The position numbers and the translations under genes are program-made. The notes beneath the pieces are model-generated. The model worked only from the letters and a program-made list of their open reading frames with translations. It ran no database searches and was not told where the DNA came from. From the NCBI RefSeq assembly GCF_025399795.1, contig NZ_JAODTZ010000021.1, positions 62,001 to 126,000 of the forward strand: 64,000 bases of DNA, given 5' to 3'. Positions 9,135 to 20,169 of the stretch are shown here, piece after piece (positions within the stretch are counted from its first letter, which is position 1; each line of letters opens with the position of its first letter). This DNA is from Streptomyces rhizosphaerihabitans (GTDB lineage: Bacteria; Actinomycetota; Actinomycetes; Streptomycetales; Streptomycetaceae).

Positions 9135-11219
9135 ATGACAACACCAGTCGCAGTGATCGTGGATGCCGTCGCCTACGCGCAGGCGGTCGAGGACGCGTTG
9201 AAGGCGTCGGCCGCCTATTACGAGGGCGGCACGTCGGTGCTGGACGACGACGCGTACGACCGGCTCGTGCGTGGCATCGCCGCGTGGGAGGCCGGACATC
9301 CCGATCAGGTGCTGCCCGACTCGCCGACCGGGAAGGTCGCGGGCGGCGCCGTCGAGGGAGATGTCCCGCACACGGTGGCGATGCTGAGCCTGGACAATGT
9401 GTTCTCGCCCGAGGAGTTCACCGCCTGGACGGTGTCGCTGGCCCGGCGGATCGGTCACGAGGTGGAGCACTTCAGCGTCGAGCCGAAGCTCGACGGCCTG
9501 GCCATCGCCGCGCGTTACAGCCAGGGCAGGCTCACGCAGCTGGTCACGCGCGGGGACGGGACGGCCGGTGAGGACGTCTCGCACGCGATCGGAACGATCG
9601 AGGGCCTCCCCGGCGAGCTCACCGAGCCTCTCACGCTGGAGGCGCGCGGCGAAGTCCTCATGACGACGGCCCAGTTCGAGCACGCCAACGAGGTGCGCAC
9701 CGCGCACGGCGGGCAGCCGTTCGCGAACCCGCGCAACGCCGCGGCGGGCACCCTGCGCGCCAAGGAGCGCGCCTACACCGTTCCGATGACCTTCTTCGGC
9801 TACGGCCTGCTGCCGGTGTCCGGCACCGAGGCCGATGAGGCCGCCCGGCTGGGCGAGCTCGCGCACAGCGAACTCATGGCACGGGCCGCCGAGTTGGGCG
9901 TGAACACCACCGCCGGCACCGCCGTCCCCGGCATCACGGCGGCGACCGCCGAGCAGGTCCTCGCCCGCGTCCAGGAGATCGGGGCACTGCGCGCCGAGCT
10001 GCCGTTCGGGATCGACGGGATCGTCGTCAAGGCCGACCTGGCCGCCGACCAGCGGTCCGCCGGGTCCGGCTCACGCGCGCCGCGCTGGGCGATCGCCTAC
10101 AAACTCCCGGCCGTCGAGAAGATCACCCGGCTGCTGGCGGTGGAGTGGAACGTCGGCCGTACGGGCATCATCGCCCCGCGCGCCGTGCTGGAGCCGGTCG
10201 AGATCGACGGTTCGACCATCACGTACGCCACCCTCCACAACCCGGCGGACATCACCCGTCGCGATCTGCGGCTGGGCGACCATGTGATGGTCCACCGTGC
10301 CGGAGACGTCATCCCGCGCATCGAGGCGCCCGTGGCCCATCTGCGCACGGGCGAGGAACAGTCCATCGTCTTCCCCGAGACGTGCCCGAACTGCGGATCC
10401 GCCATCGACACGAGCGAGCAGCGCTGGCGCTGCGAGCAGGGCCGCAACTGCCATCTGGTCGCCGCGCTCTCGTACGCCGCCGGCCGCGACCAGCTCGACA
10501 TCGAGGGCCTCGGCCACACGCGGGTCGTCCAGCTCGTCGAGGCCGGTCTGGCCGCCGATCTCGCGGATCTGTTCAGCCTGACCCGGGACCAGCTCCTCGG
10601 TCTGGAGCGCATGGGCGAGACCAGCACCGACAACCTCCTCGCGGCGATCGAGGCGGCCAAGGGCCAGCCTCTGTCGCGGGTGCTGTGCGCGCTCGGTGTG
10701 CGCGGCACCGGCCGTTCCATGTCCCGGCGCATCGCCCGGTACTTCGCCACCATGGAGTTGGTGCGCGCGGCGGATGCGGAAACGATGCAGCGGGTCGAGG
10801 GCATCGGCACCGAGAAGGCCCCGTCGATCGTCGCCGAGCTGGCCGAACTCGCCCCGCTCATCGACAAGCTCGTCGCCGCAGGGGTCAACATGACCGAGCC
10901 CGGCGCCACCCCGCCCGCCCCGGCCGGCGAGGACGACCCGAACACGGAGGGCGGCGAAGCCGCGGGCGGGCCGCTGGCCGGGATGACGGTGGTGGTCACC
11001 GGTGCGATGACCGGAGCGCTGGAGCAGCTCAGCCGCAACCAGATGAACGAGCTCATCGAGCGCGCCGGTGGGCGTTCCTCCTCCAGCGTGTCGAAGAAGA
11101 CCACCCTGGTCGTCGCCGGCGAGGGCGCGGGATCCAAGCGCGCCAAGGCCGAGACCCTCGGGATCAGACTCGCGGCACCGGAGGAGTTCGCCACCCTGGT
11201 CGCCGACTACCTCACCTGA
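9135..11219 (+). CDS. ligA: NAD-dependent DNA ligase (LigA type)
   Basis: A 694-residue enzyme sealing nicks with NAD as the adenylate donor. Domain Ia region with YDRLVRGIAAWEAGHPD, SPT and SLDNVFSPEEF; adenylation motif KLDG near residue 117; OB fold (VEWNVGRTGIIAPRAVLEPV); a four-cysteine zinc finger CPNCG..WRCEQGRNC near 416-440; helix-hairpin-helix region; BRCT domain from about 612 to the end. Start chosen at ATG 9135 with AGGA eight bases upstream; an ATG at 9126 is too close to any RBS. The sequence diverges from the textbook housekeeping enzyme (shorter linkers, HCH-like finger), so it may be the second, accessory ligase many Streptomyces carry. Its 3' end overlaps the convergent acetyltransferase by 13 bases. 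Confidence 0.9.
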   Translation: MTTPVAVIVDAVAYAQAVEDALKASAAYYEGGTSVLDDDAYDRLVRGIAAWEAGHPDQVLPDSPTGKVAGGAVEGDVPHTVAMLSLDNVFSPEEFTAWTVSLARRIGHEVEHFSVEPKLDGLAIAARYSQGRLTQLVTRGDGTAGEDVSHAIGTIEGLPGELTEPLTLEARGEVLMTTAQFEHANEVRTAHGGQPFANPRNAAAGTLRAKERAYTVPMTFFGYGLLPVSGTEADEAARLGELAHSELMARAAELGVNTTAGTAVPGITAATAEQVLARVQEIGALRAELPFGIDGIVVKADLAADQRSAGSGSRAPRWAIAYKLPAVEKITRLLAVEWNVGRTGIIAPRAVLEPVEIDGSTITYATLHNPADITRRDLRLGDHVMVHRAGDVIPRIEAPVAHLRTGEEQSIVFPETCPNCGSAIDTSEQRWRCEQGRNCHLVAALSYAAGRDQLDIEGLGHTRVVQLVEAGLAADLADLFSLTRDQLLGLERMGETSTDNLLAAIEAAKGQPLSRVLCALGVRGTGRSMSRRIARYFATMELVRAADAETMQRVEGIGTEKAPSIVAELAELAPLIDKLVAAGVNMTEPGATPPAPAGEDDPNTEGGEAAGGPLAGMTVVVTGAMTGALEQLSRNQMNELIERAGGRSSSSVSKKTTLVVAGEGAGSKRAKAETLGIRLAAPEEFATLVADYLT

Positions 11220-11791
11220 TCGCTCCGGCCGTGCGGTGGGCCGATCCGCCGGGCCAGTACCTGGCCCGGCCAGGTCCCGGACAGGAAGGGGTCGGTGGGG
11301 GTGAATCCCTGGCGCTCGTAGAACGCGACCAGTTCGCCCCCGCCGCCCGCCCAGCAGTCGACCCGCAGCAATTCGACGCCGGCCCGCCGGGTCTCCTCGG
11401 CGGCGTGGGCCAGCAGCGCCGCCCCGATGCCCCGGCCGGCGTAGCGCCGGTCGGACACCAGGAGCCGGACGTACCGCTCGGGTTCCCCCGCGGGCTCGAT
11501 CGGCATCTGCGGGCTGGGCCCGGAGTCCAGCACCATGGCTCCGACGGGTGTTCCGTCCGACTCCGCGATGTAGGGGGCGCACTCGGTCATGTACCGATGG
11601 ACCCGCTCCGCGCCGCCCGACGTCCGCGAGTACGGGGTAGTGCCCCACTGCTCGGTGTTGCCGCGGCCGTTCATCCAGACCACCGCCGCGTCGAGCATGT
11701 CCAGCATGGCCTGCGCGTCGGCCGGGCCGCCCGGCCTGATCCGTATCTCCCGCGTGATGTCCTGTGCTGTGCCCTGTGTGGTGTCGTTCAC
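11207..11791 (-). CDS. GNAT-family N-acetyltransferase
   Basis: A 194-residue acetyl-CoA-dependent transferase. The acetyl-CoA pyrophosphate-binding motif A is RYAGRGIGAALLAHAAEE, preceded by the beta strand RYVRLLVSD; the C-terminal FYERQGFTPTDPF is the usual GNAT ending. The N-terminal half (AMLDMLDAAVVWMNGRGNTEQWG) is typical of small actinobacterial GNATs of unknown acceptor. The gene converges on the ligase and overlaps its last 13 bases. Substrate unknown. Confidence 0.88.
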   Translation of the reverse strand: MNDTTQGTAQDITREIRIRPGGPADAQAMLDMLDAAVVWMNGRGNTEQWGTTPYSRTSGGAERVHRYMTECAPYIAESDGTPVGAMVLDSGPSPQMPIEPAGEPERYVRLLVSDRRYAGRGIGAALLAHAAEETRRAGVELLRVDCWAGGGGELVAFYERQGFTPTDPFLSGTWPGQVLARRIGPPHGRSDQVR

Positions 11792-11994
11792 GGCGGAAGC
11801 TTAGAGGTCGGCTCCGGAGTCCTTCGAGGGTTGACTCCGGAGCCGGTCGTGCTCGGAGTGCTGATGCCGCGCACGCTCTCCGCTCTCGATGTGACGTGGC
11901 CCACATCGACCCCATGTCACGAACGGAAGGGAAGCTTGCGTCTGGTGGTGGTCCGCACAGCGGGAACGACCGACACGAAAGAGACAGCAGAGCG

Positions 11995-12129
11995 ATGAAC
12001 GCGACAGCAGCGCAACAGCACGAGGTCCTGGTCCTGGGCGCCGGCTACGCCGGGCTCTCCGCCGCGATCCAGCTCGCGGCCCGCACCAGGAAACGCAGAA
12101 ACCTGCGAGTGACGCTGGTCAACCGTTCC
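11995..12129 (+). pseudogene. NDH-2-like FAD oxidoreductase, 5' fragment split by the TnpB element
   Basis: Only 45 residues survive: a short leader, then the FAD-binding Rossmann start EVLVLGAGYAGLSAAIQLAARTRK and strand NLRVTLVNRS, after which the element begins and supplies a TAG. This is the N-terminus of the NAD(P)/FAD-dependent disulfide-reductase-like (NDH-2) family, normally about 380-400 residues. The reading frame resumes at 13966. A regulatory region of about 200 bases precedes it. The remnant cannot make a working enzyme. Confidence 0.75.
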
Positions 12130-13790
12130 TAGAGACTGAGCGGGAGTGGGTCCTGTTGCCAGGATCCGTGCTCAGTCGAACGCCCCGGACGGTGTTGGGC
12201 GTTCTGGTTGCCCGCGTTCGCTCCGCGTCCGGGCGGCACGGATCGTGTCCGTGGTCCGGGAATGCGGGGGCGGGTTTCCTCACGCCCCGGGGAGCCCGGT
12301 CCGGCCTGGACGGTCCGATGCCCGTACCCATCGCTCTGGTGGGTACGGGGCGGTGCCGTCCGACGCCTGACCGGATGCCCCAGGGCGCGCCTTCCGATGG
12401 CCACGGCGGCAGCGTCGTGGCGGGTGGTGTTCCTGGTGGTGCTGGTGAGGGGTTTCTGCCAGTGCTGGGCGCCCCAGCGGGAGGTGTAGGCGGGGTCGAC
12501 CGCGACCAGCGGGATGCCGAGCTCGGTGGCCATCGACACCAGGCGGGCGCGCAGCCGGGCGACGGGCATGCCGGAGATCAGCTGGCGGAACTTCTTGCGT
12601 CGGCCGTGTTTCTCCCGCGTCGTTTCCGCGGTGAAGTCGAGGTCCTCGACGGCGATCGCCAGGCGGTGGCGTGTGGCCCAGTGGAGCAGGCGGGTCAGGG
12701 CGTGGCGTACCTGGGCGTCGCGGTGGTCGGCGGTGCCGGACAGGGTGTAGTCGAAGCGGCGCGGGGTGCCGACCGGGTTGCCATACTGGTCCAGCCGCCA
12801 GGCCGCGAGGTGGTCGGCGTTGGTGTCGACGCCGATCAGGCCGCCTGCCCGGACGGCGGTCAGGGGCACGGTCTGGGCGGGTGGGATGGTCCAGGAGGCG
12901 GTCAGGTACCAGCGCCGACCACCGGCGTCCTCGTGGATGCGATAGGCCACCGCCCGGTTCGCCCCGACGCGGTCGCGCCATGTCTCGCCCCGGTGCGCGA
13001 ACGACACCCGCGCGGTGAGGACGTAGCGGCCGTGCGCCGTGTTGGCCAGGTGGGCGAGCGGGGCCGGGAGTTTGATGCTGACCTCGCCGTCGGGGCCGAT
13101 GCGGATGGTCTCGTTGCCGTACCGCTTCCCGGACTCGCCGTCCGCCTGCAGGAACCGGCGCGACGCCTCCCACCGGGCACGCCACCGCTCCTCGGTGAGC
13201 TGCGCCTGTTCCAGGTGGTGGCGAGTGTTCAGCAGCTGTTTTCCGCCCCGCACCACCCGCACCCGGCCGGCCGCCCAGTCGGCCCTGGCAGCAGCCAGCC
13301 GATCCTCCAACACGTGCAGGCGACGCGTCTTGGCATGCCACTCCCGCCGACTCCGGTAACCACCCGCCGCCCGCTTGCTGCCCTTCTCGCCGAGAGGCAA
13401 CGACAGCCGGTGCCGGATCGTCCGCACCGCGGCTTCGAGCTGCCGGATGTGTGCGGCCTGGCCGCGCCGGGCCAGCGCCCACTGATCATGCGTGGCCTTC
13501 GTCAGCGATCCCGCCCACCGCGACGAGGACAGCCCGGTCAGCTCCCGCTTGCGGGACGCCCATGCCTTGTTGTCGTGCTCCAGACCGGCCGCGCACCGCA
13601 CCTTCAGATCCCCCGACGCCAACGTGCCCAGATGGTCACCGACGAGCCGCAGCACCGTCTCGTCCTGGGCGGTCAGACCCCTGAGCCGGTCCCGGACCGC
13701 GACACCCGACGGGCCGGGCACCACGAACGACGCCCCCACCACCCGCAACCCACCCGCACCGCCCAACCCGCTCACCCCCGACCCGAACAC
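12129..13790 (-). CDS. TnpB-like (IS200/IS605 OrfB-type) nuclease without zinc ribbon
   Basis: Up to 553 residues; the true start may be an internal GTG giving VVGASFVVPGPSGVAVRDR. All three RuvC acidic positions look present: Asp in IGVDTNADHLA near 321, Glu in IAVEDLDF near 380 and Asp in TRHDAAAVAIGRRALG near 459. The target-strand-loading zinc ribbon expected after YTS is replaced by YTSRWGAQHW, with no CxxC pairs. The last ~85 codons are Arg/Pro/Gly-rich and unlike protein; in TnpB genes the 3' end doubles as the guide-RNA scaffold. Well-characterised TnpBs are RNA-guided DNA nucleases; activity here is inferred. No tnpA accompanies it. Confidence 0.8.
   Translation of the reverse strand: MFGSGVSGLGGAGGLRVVGASFVVPGPSGVAVRDRLRGLTAQDETVLRLVGDHLGTLASGDLKVRCAAGLEHDNKAWASRKRELTGLSSSRWAGSLTKATHDQWALARRGQAAHIRQLEAAVRTIRHRLSLPLGEKGSKRAAGGYRSRREWHAKTRRLHVLEDRLAAARADWAAGRVRVVRGGKQLLNTRHHLEQAQLTEERWRARWEASRRFLQADGESGKRYGNETIRIGPDGEVSIKLPAPLAHLANTAHGRYVLTARVSFAHRGETWRDRVGANRAVAYRIHEDAGGRRWYLTASWTIPPAQTVPLTAVRAGGLIGVDTNADHLAAWRLDQYGNPVGTPRRFDYTLSGTADHRDAQVRHALTRLLHWATRHRLAIAVEDLDFTAETTREKHGRRKKFRQLISGMPVARLRARLVSMATELGIPLVAVDPAYTSRWGAQHWQKPLTSTTRNTTRHDAAAVAIGRRALGHPVRRRTAPPRTHQSDGYGHRTVQAGPGSPGREETRPRIPGPRTRSVPPGRGANAGNQNAQHRPGRSTEHGSWQQDPLPLSL
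12130..12380 (-). ncRNA. Predicted omega (right-end) guide RNA of the TnpB element
   Basis: By analogy with characterised TnpB systems, the scaffold RNA is encoded by the 3' end of tnpB and runs off the right end of the element, so that the adjacent flanking DNA becomes the guide. Here the element ends within the tnpB stop codon, and the guide would be the reverse complement of about 12110-12129, inside the split oxidoreductase gene. The low-complexity C-terminal coding region supports an RNA constraint. Boundaries are approximate; no RNA evidence. Confidence 0.4.
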
Positions 13791-13965
13791 CCCGCGAACA
13801 TCCCCTCACCCCACCCAACGACCACCACCCGCAAAGGTCACCCCTTCGAGACAAGAACTCCCGTTCCCGCCCGCACCCCAAAACAGACAAACGTCACCGA
13901 CACTCACCCATGCACGCCCAAACACCCTCACACGCAGCCAAAGGGCAGCAGTTGCCGACCCCTAC
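12130..13965 (-). mobile_element. TnpB-only (IS1341-like) element inserted in an oxidoreductase gene
   Basis: Joining base 12129 to base 13966 restores a continuous frame reading VTLVNRS then DTFSERLRLHMTA, the expected conserved order in NDH-2-like proteins, so the element spans about 1836 bases. No target duplication is seen, as expected for HUH (IS200/IS605-type) transposition. It carries only the TnpB-like gene and about 175 bases of left-end leader (13791-13965). It must be moved by a TnpA in trans, if at all. Confidence 0.65.
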
Positions 13966-14001
13966 GACACCTTCAGCGAGCGGCTCCGACTGCACATGAC
14001 C
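13966..14001 (+). pseudogene. NDH-2-like oxidoreductase, second fragment
   Basis: Twelve codons (DTFSERLRLHMTA) continue the oxidoreductase frame broken at 12129. Homology stops abruptly where an IS630-type sequence begins, so the remaining ~320 codons have been lost. The assignment rests on the in-frame join and on family memory of the T.ERLRLH motif. Confidence 0.55.
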
Positions 14002-14450
14002 GCCGCCGAGCGCCACCGGTTGAAGAAGCGCCCGGAAGAACGCTTGACCGGACGGGAGTTGGAGCAGTGCGGCCTGGGGCCACAAGACCGAGTACCGGGC
14101 CAGGCTGCGGGCGCAGATCGCGCTCCGGGCGGCTCGGGATAGGTGCAACGCGCGGATCGCCGTTGAGGTGGGAGTGCACGTGGACACCGCGCGTACGTGG
14201 CGGGGCCGGTTCGCCGACCTGGGCCCGCCGGGCCTGGCCGACCGCAAGCGCCCCGGGCAGCCGCCGCTTCCACCGCGCTGCAAGCTGCGCAGGTCAAGGC
14301 GCCGGCCTGCAGGCTTCCGGCCGAGGCCGACGCGCCGCCGTCCCGCTGGTCGTGCCCGGAGCCGGCCCGCGAGGCCGCGTCGAGCGTGGCATCGCGCCCT
14401 TCCTGCCAGCATTGCGGAGCGCGCCGCCACAGAACCGGGCGCCGCCTGAC
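14002..14450 (+). pseudogene. Degenerate IS630-family transposase remnant
   Basis: Pieces of an IS630-type N-terminal helix-turn-helix region can be read across frames: AAERHRLKK, WGHKTEYRARLRAQIALRAA, NARIAVEVGVHVDTARTWRGRF, ADLGPPGLADRKRPGQPP, then after a frame change TALQAAQVKAPACRLPAE and SRWSCPEPAREA, then RGIAPFLPALRSAPP in a third frame. At least two frameshifts and loss of the DDE catalytic half make it dead. It abuts the oxidoreductase fragment and explains the loss of its 3' end. Confidence 0.7.
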
Positions 14451-14499
14451 GGATCACGGACGAGTCCGTCGCCCGCCGGACGGGATCCTGACCCGGAGC

Positions 14500-14910
14500 T
14501 TAGGCGCACGAAGGGCACAGCCCCCGGTAGGTGACCTCGACAGCCGCCACCGTGAACCCGAATCGTTCCGTCGCCGGAAGGTCGGCCAGCGGGTTGCCGG
14601 TCGGGTGGACGTCACGGACGGTGCCACAGCTGGAGCACACCAGGTGCTGGTGCGGGTGGTGGGCGTTGGGGTCGTAGCGCTTGGCTCGGCCGTCGGTGGA
14701 GACCTCGATGACCTCGCCGAGGGAGACCAGCTCCCCCAGCGCGTTGTAGACGGTCGCCCGGGAGATCTCGGGCAGCCGTGCCGCCGCGCGGGCGTGCACC
14801 TCGTCGGCCGTGAGGTGCACATGCTCGCCGTCGAGGACCTCCGCAACGACACGCCGCTGGGAGGTCATCCGCCAGCCACGCTCTCGCAGTCGCTCCAGCA
14901 GGTCACTCAT
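14500..14910 (-). CDS. Fur-family (CatR/FurA/PerR-like) redox/metal repressor
   Basis: A 136-residue Fur-type regulator: winged helix MTSQRRVVAEVLDGEHVHLTADEVHARA..ISRATVYNALGELV, the His-rich metal site DPNAHHPHQHLVCSSCG and a second CxxC (CPSC) at the very C-terminus for structural zinc. In actinomycetes this subtype represses catalase-peroxidase genes and senses peroxide. Here it is divergent from katG rather than upstream in the same operon, with nearly 600 bases between. An inverted repeat overlapping a promoter at 14999-15026 is the probable operator for both genes. Confidence 0.9.
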   Translation of the reverse strand: MSDLLERLRERGWRMTSQRRVVAEVLDGEHVHLTADEVHARAAARLPEISRATVYNALGELVSLGEVIEVSTDGRAKRYDPNAHHPHQHLVCSSCGTVRDVHPTGNPLADLPATERFGFTVAAVEVTYRGLCPSCA

Positions 14911-14998
14911 ATCGGTTCACCTTTTCAGGATCAGTGGGAATCCGCAGTTTATCGGTGCGCATCCAGGGGTCCGATCGGATACGGGTTTGGCGTCCTTC

Positions 14999-15026
14999 TT
15001 GACTTGGACTCTGTCCATTGTAGGAT
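14999..15026 (+). promoter_or_regulatory. Fur-type operator overlapping a promoter
   Basis: TTGACT (14999-15004), a 16-base spacer and TAGGAT (15021-15026) form a plausible -35/-10 pair reading towards katG. Between them TGGAC-TCT-GTCCA (15005-15017) is a perfect inverted repeat, and the whole TTGACTTGGAC..GTCCA block resembles FurA operators described upstream of furA/catalase genes in Streptomyces. Binding of the divergent Fur protein would occlude the promoter. Sequence seen; binding inferred. Confidence 0.65.
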
Positions 15027-15082
15027 CGGTTTTGGCACTGGCAAGGGACAGGAAGACTTCAGTACGGGCAGGAGAGACAGAG

Positions 15083-15505
15083 ATGTCGGGACCACCGCCG
15101 TGGAGCCACGCGGCGCCGGCCTGCGCGTGACGGCCGCCCGTGACACGCTTCTCGGGACCCTCCCGGAGCCCTGGGGCACCTCGGCGACGACGCGCTCGCT
15201 GCCGTGGTGTGCCGCCCCGGCGCCGCACCTCCCCTCACGCCGCGCACGGCCCTCCGTCCGCTCACCGTGGCGGGACTCGTACCCCGCATCGGACCGGTCC
15301 AGCCGATCCGCTGCGAGCGGTGTACCGCGTCCCCGCCTCCGGCCGTGCGGGCGAATGCGCACGCTGCCTGTTCCCGTCCGAAGACCACGGCCTCCCCGTC
15401 GGCTCCGTCGATGGTTCCGGGGCCGGCCACCGGGGCCCCCGCCCCGGCTGTTCCCCCACTCGCAGTCTCTGAGTACCGAGATCCGCCCCGTCCGGAAGGA
15501 TTCCC
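15083..15505 (+). other. Long katG leader with no confidently supported intact gene
   Basis: Between the putative promoter and katG lie about 470 bases. A good RBS (GCAGGAGAGA) precedes ATG 15083, opening a 15-codon peptide MSGPPPWSHAAPACA that ends in GTGA, overlapping a GTG at 15127. Beyond it, protein-like high-GC3 stretches appear in different frames: TAARDTLLGTLPEPWG, then GDDALAAVVCRPGAAPP to PIRCERC, then VYRVPASGRAGECARC. The two CxxC pairs hint at a zinc-ribbon protein broken by frameshifts, or errors in the sequence. I cannot name it. Confidence 0.35.
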
Positions 15506-17728
<2,223 letters not shown>

Positions 17729-17736
17729 CATCCGGT

Positions 17737-17770
17737 GTCCGGGCCGGCCCCGACCGGGGCCGGCCCGGAC
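17737..17770 (+). terminator. katG terminator hairpin
   Basis: A perfect 15-bp stem, 17737-17751 with 17756-17770, closed by a GACC loop nine bases after the katG stop. Entirely G/C with no T-run, as common in Streptomyces. Confidence 0.8.
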
Positions 17771-17867
17771 GCCTTCGGCCGGAACCGGCCCTCGGGATCC
17801 GTGGGCCACGGCCCGGCGGACCTGCAGGATCGGCGATCCGGTGGCATGGCGTTCTAGGCTGGCCACC

Positions 17868-19268
<1,401 letters not shown>

Positions 19269-19286
19269 CGCGCCACAATCACCTCC

Positions 19287-20021
19287 ATGAACGACAGATC
19301 GAACGACACCGAGAGCCGGCTCGTCAGGATCGAGCGGCTCCTGGAGTCCGGCGAGCGCGAAGTGGCACCCGCCTGGCGGAGGGTGACGCACGGTGAGCCG
19401 CGCTGGGCGGTGACCGCCGCGATCCTGGTGGCGGTCACCCTCCAGCTGAAACTGCCGGAGCGGCTGACCTTGTTGCCCTCCTGGGCACTGCCGGTCCTGG
19501 AACTGGTCCTGCTGACGGGTCTCATCGTCGCGAACCCCCGGCGGGTCGAGCCCCGGAACAAGCGGCTGCGGTGGCTGGGCCTGGCTCTGATCTGCCTGAT
19601 CAGTCTGGCCAACGGCTGGGCGGCGGCCCGGCTGGTGGAGAACCTGATTCACGGAGCCAAGGAATTGGACGCCACGACATTGCTGCTGACCGGCGGCAAC
19701 ATCTGGCTGACGAACGTCATCGTGTTCGCCCTGTGGTACTGGGAGTGGGACCGCGGTGGACCGGCCGACCGGATGATGGGCCATCACCAGTACGCCGACT
19801 TCCTCTTCGTACAGATGCAGAGCCCCGAAACCGCGCCGCCGGACTGGGAACCGGCGTTCCTGGACTACCTCTACCTCTCCTTCACCAACTCCACCGCGTT
19901 CAGCCCGACCGACGTGATGCCACTGACCCGCTGGGCCAAGATGCTGATGATGCTCCAGTCCACGGTCTCCCTGGTGACCGTGGTGCTGGTGGTGGCCCGT
20001 GCCGTCAATCTCTTCCCGTAG
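19287..20021 (+). CDS. DUF1345-type integral membrane protein
   Basis: A 244-residue protein with an N-terminal cytoplasmic helix (ESRLVRIERLLESGEREV) and about five membrane segments (WAVTAAILVAVTLQL; LPVLELVLLTGLIVA; RWLGLALICLISLANGW; NIWLTNVIVFALWYW; VSLVTVVLVVARAVNLF). The DYLYLSFTNSTAFSPTDVMPLTRWAKMLMMLQS block is the family signature and resembles the pore region of two-pore potassium channels. Function is not established. It follows lpdA by 18 bases. Confidence 0.85.
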   Translation: MNDRSNDTESRLVRIERLLESGEREVAPAWRRVTHGEPRWAVTAAILVAVTLQLKLPERLTLLPSWALPVLELVLLTGLIVANPRRVEPRNKRLRWLGLALICLISLANGWAAARLVENLIHGAKELDATTLLLTGGNIWLTNVIVFALWYWEWDRGGPADRMMGHHQYADFLFVQMQSPETAPPDWEPAFLDYLYLSFTNSTAFSPTDVMPLTRWAKMLMMLQSTVSLVTVVLVVARAVNLFP

Positions 20022-20169
20022 TGACCATCACACACCCGCGGCCGGAACCGGCCGTCCCGCCCGAGGCGCGCGAGCCCGCACCGCCGTCCACGAAGCGGAC
20101 ACCCGGGCAGCAAGATGCCCACTACATCTAACGTGCAGGGCGTGCCGACCGATCGAGGGGAGCCCGGAC

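Noticed and set aside
12129..12132. Stop codon of the oxidoreductase fragment as a natural short protein
   Set aside because: The TAG is supplied by the element end; the protein stops in the middle of the first Rossmann unit.
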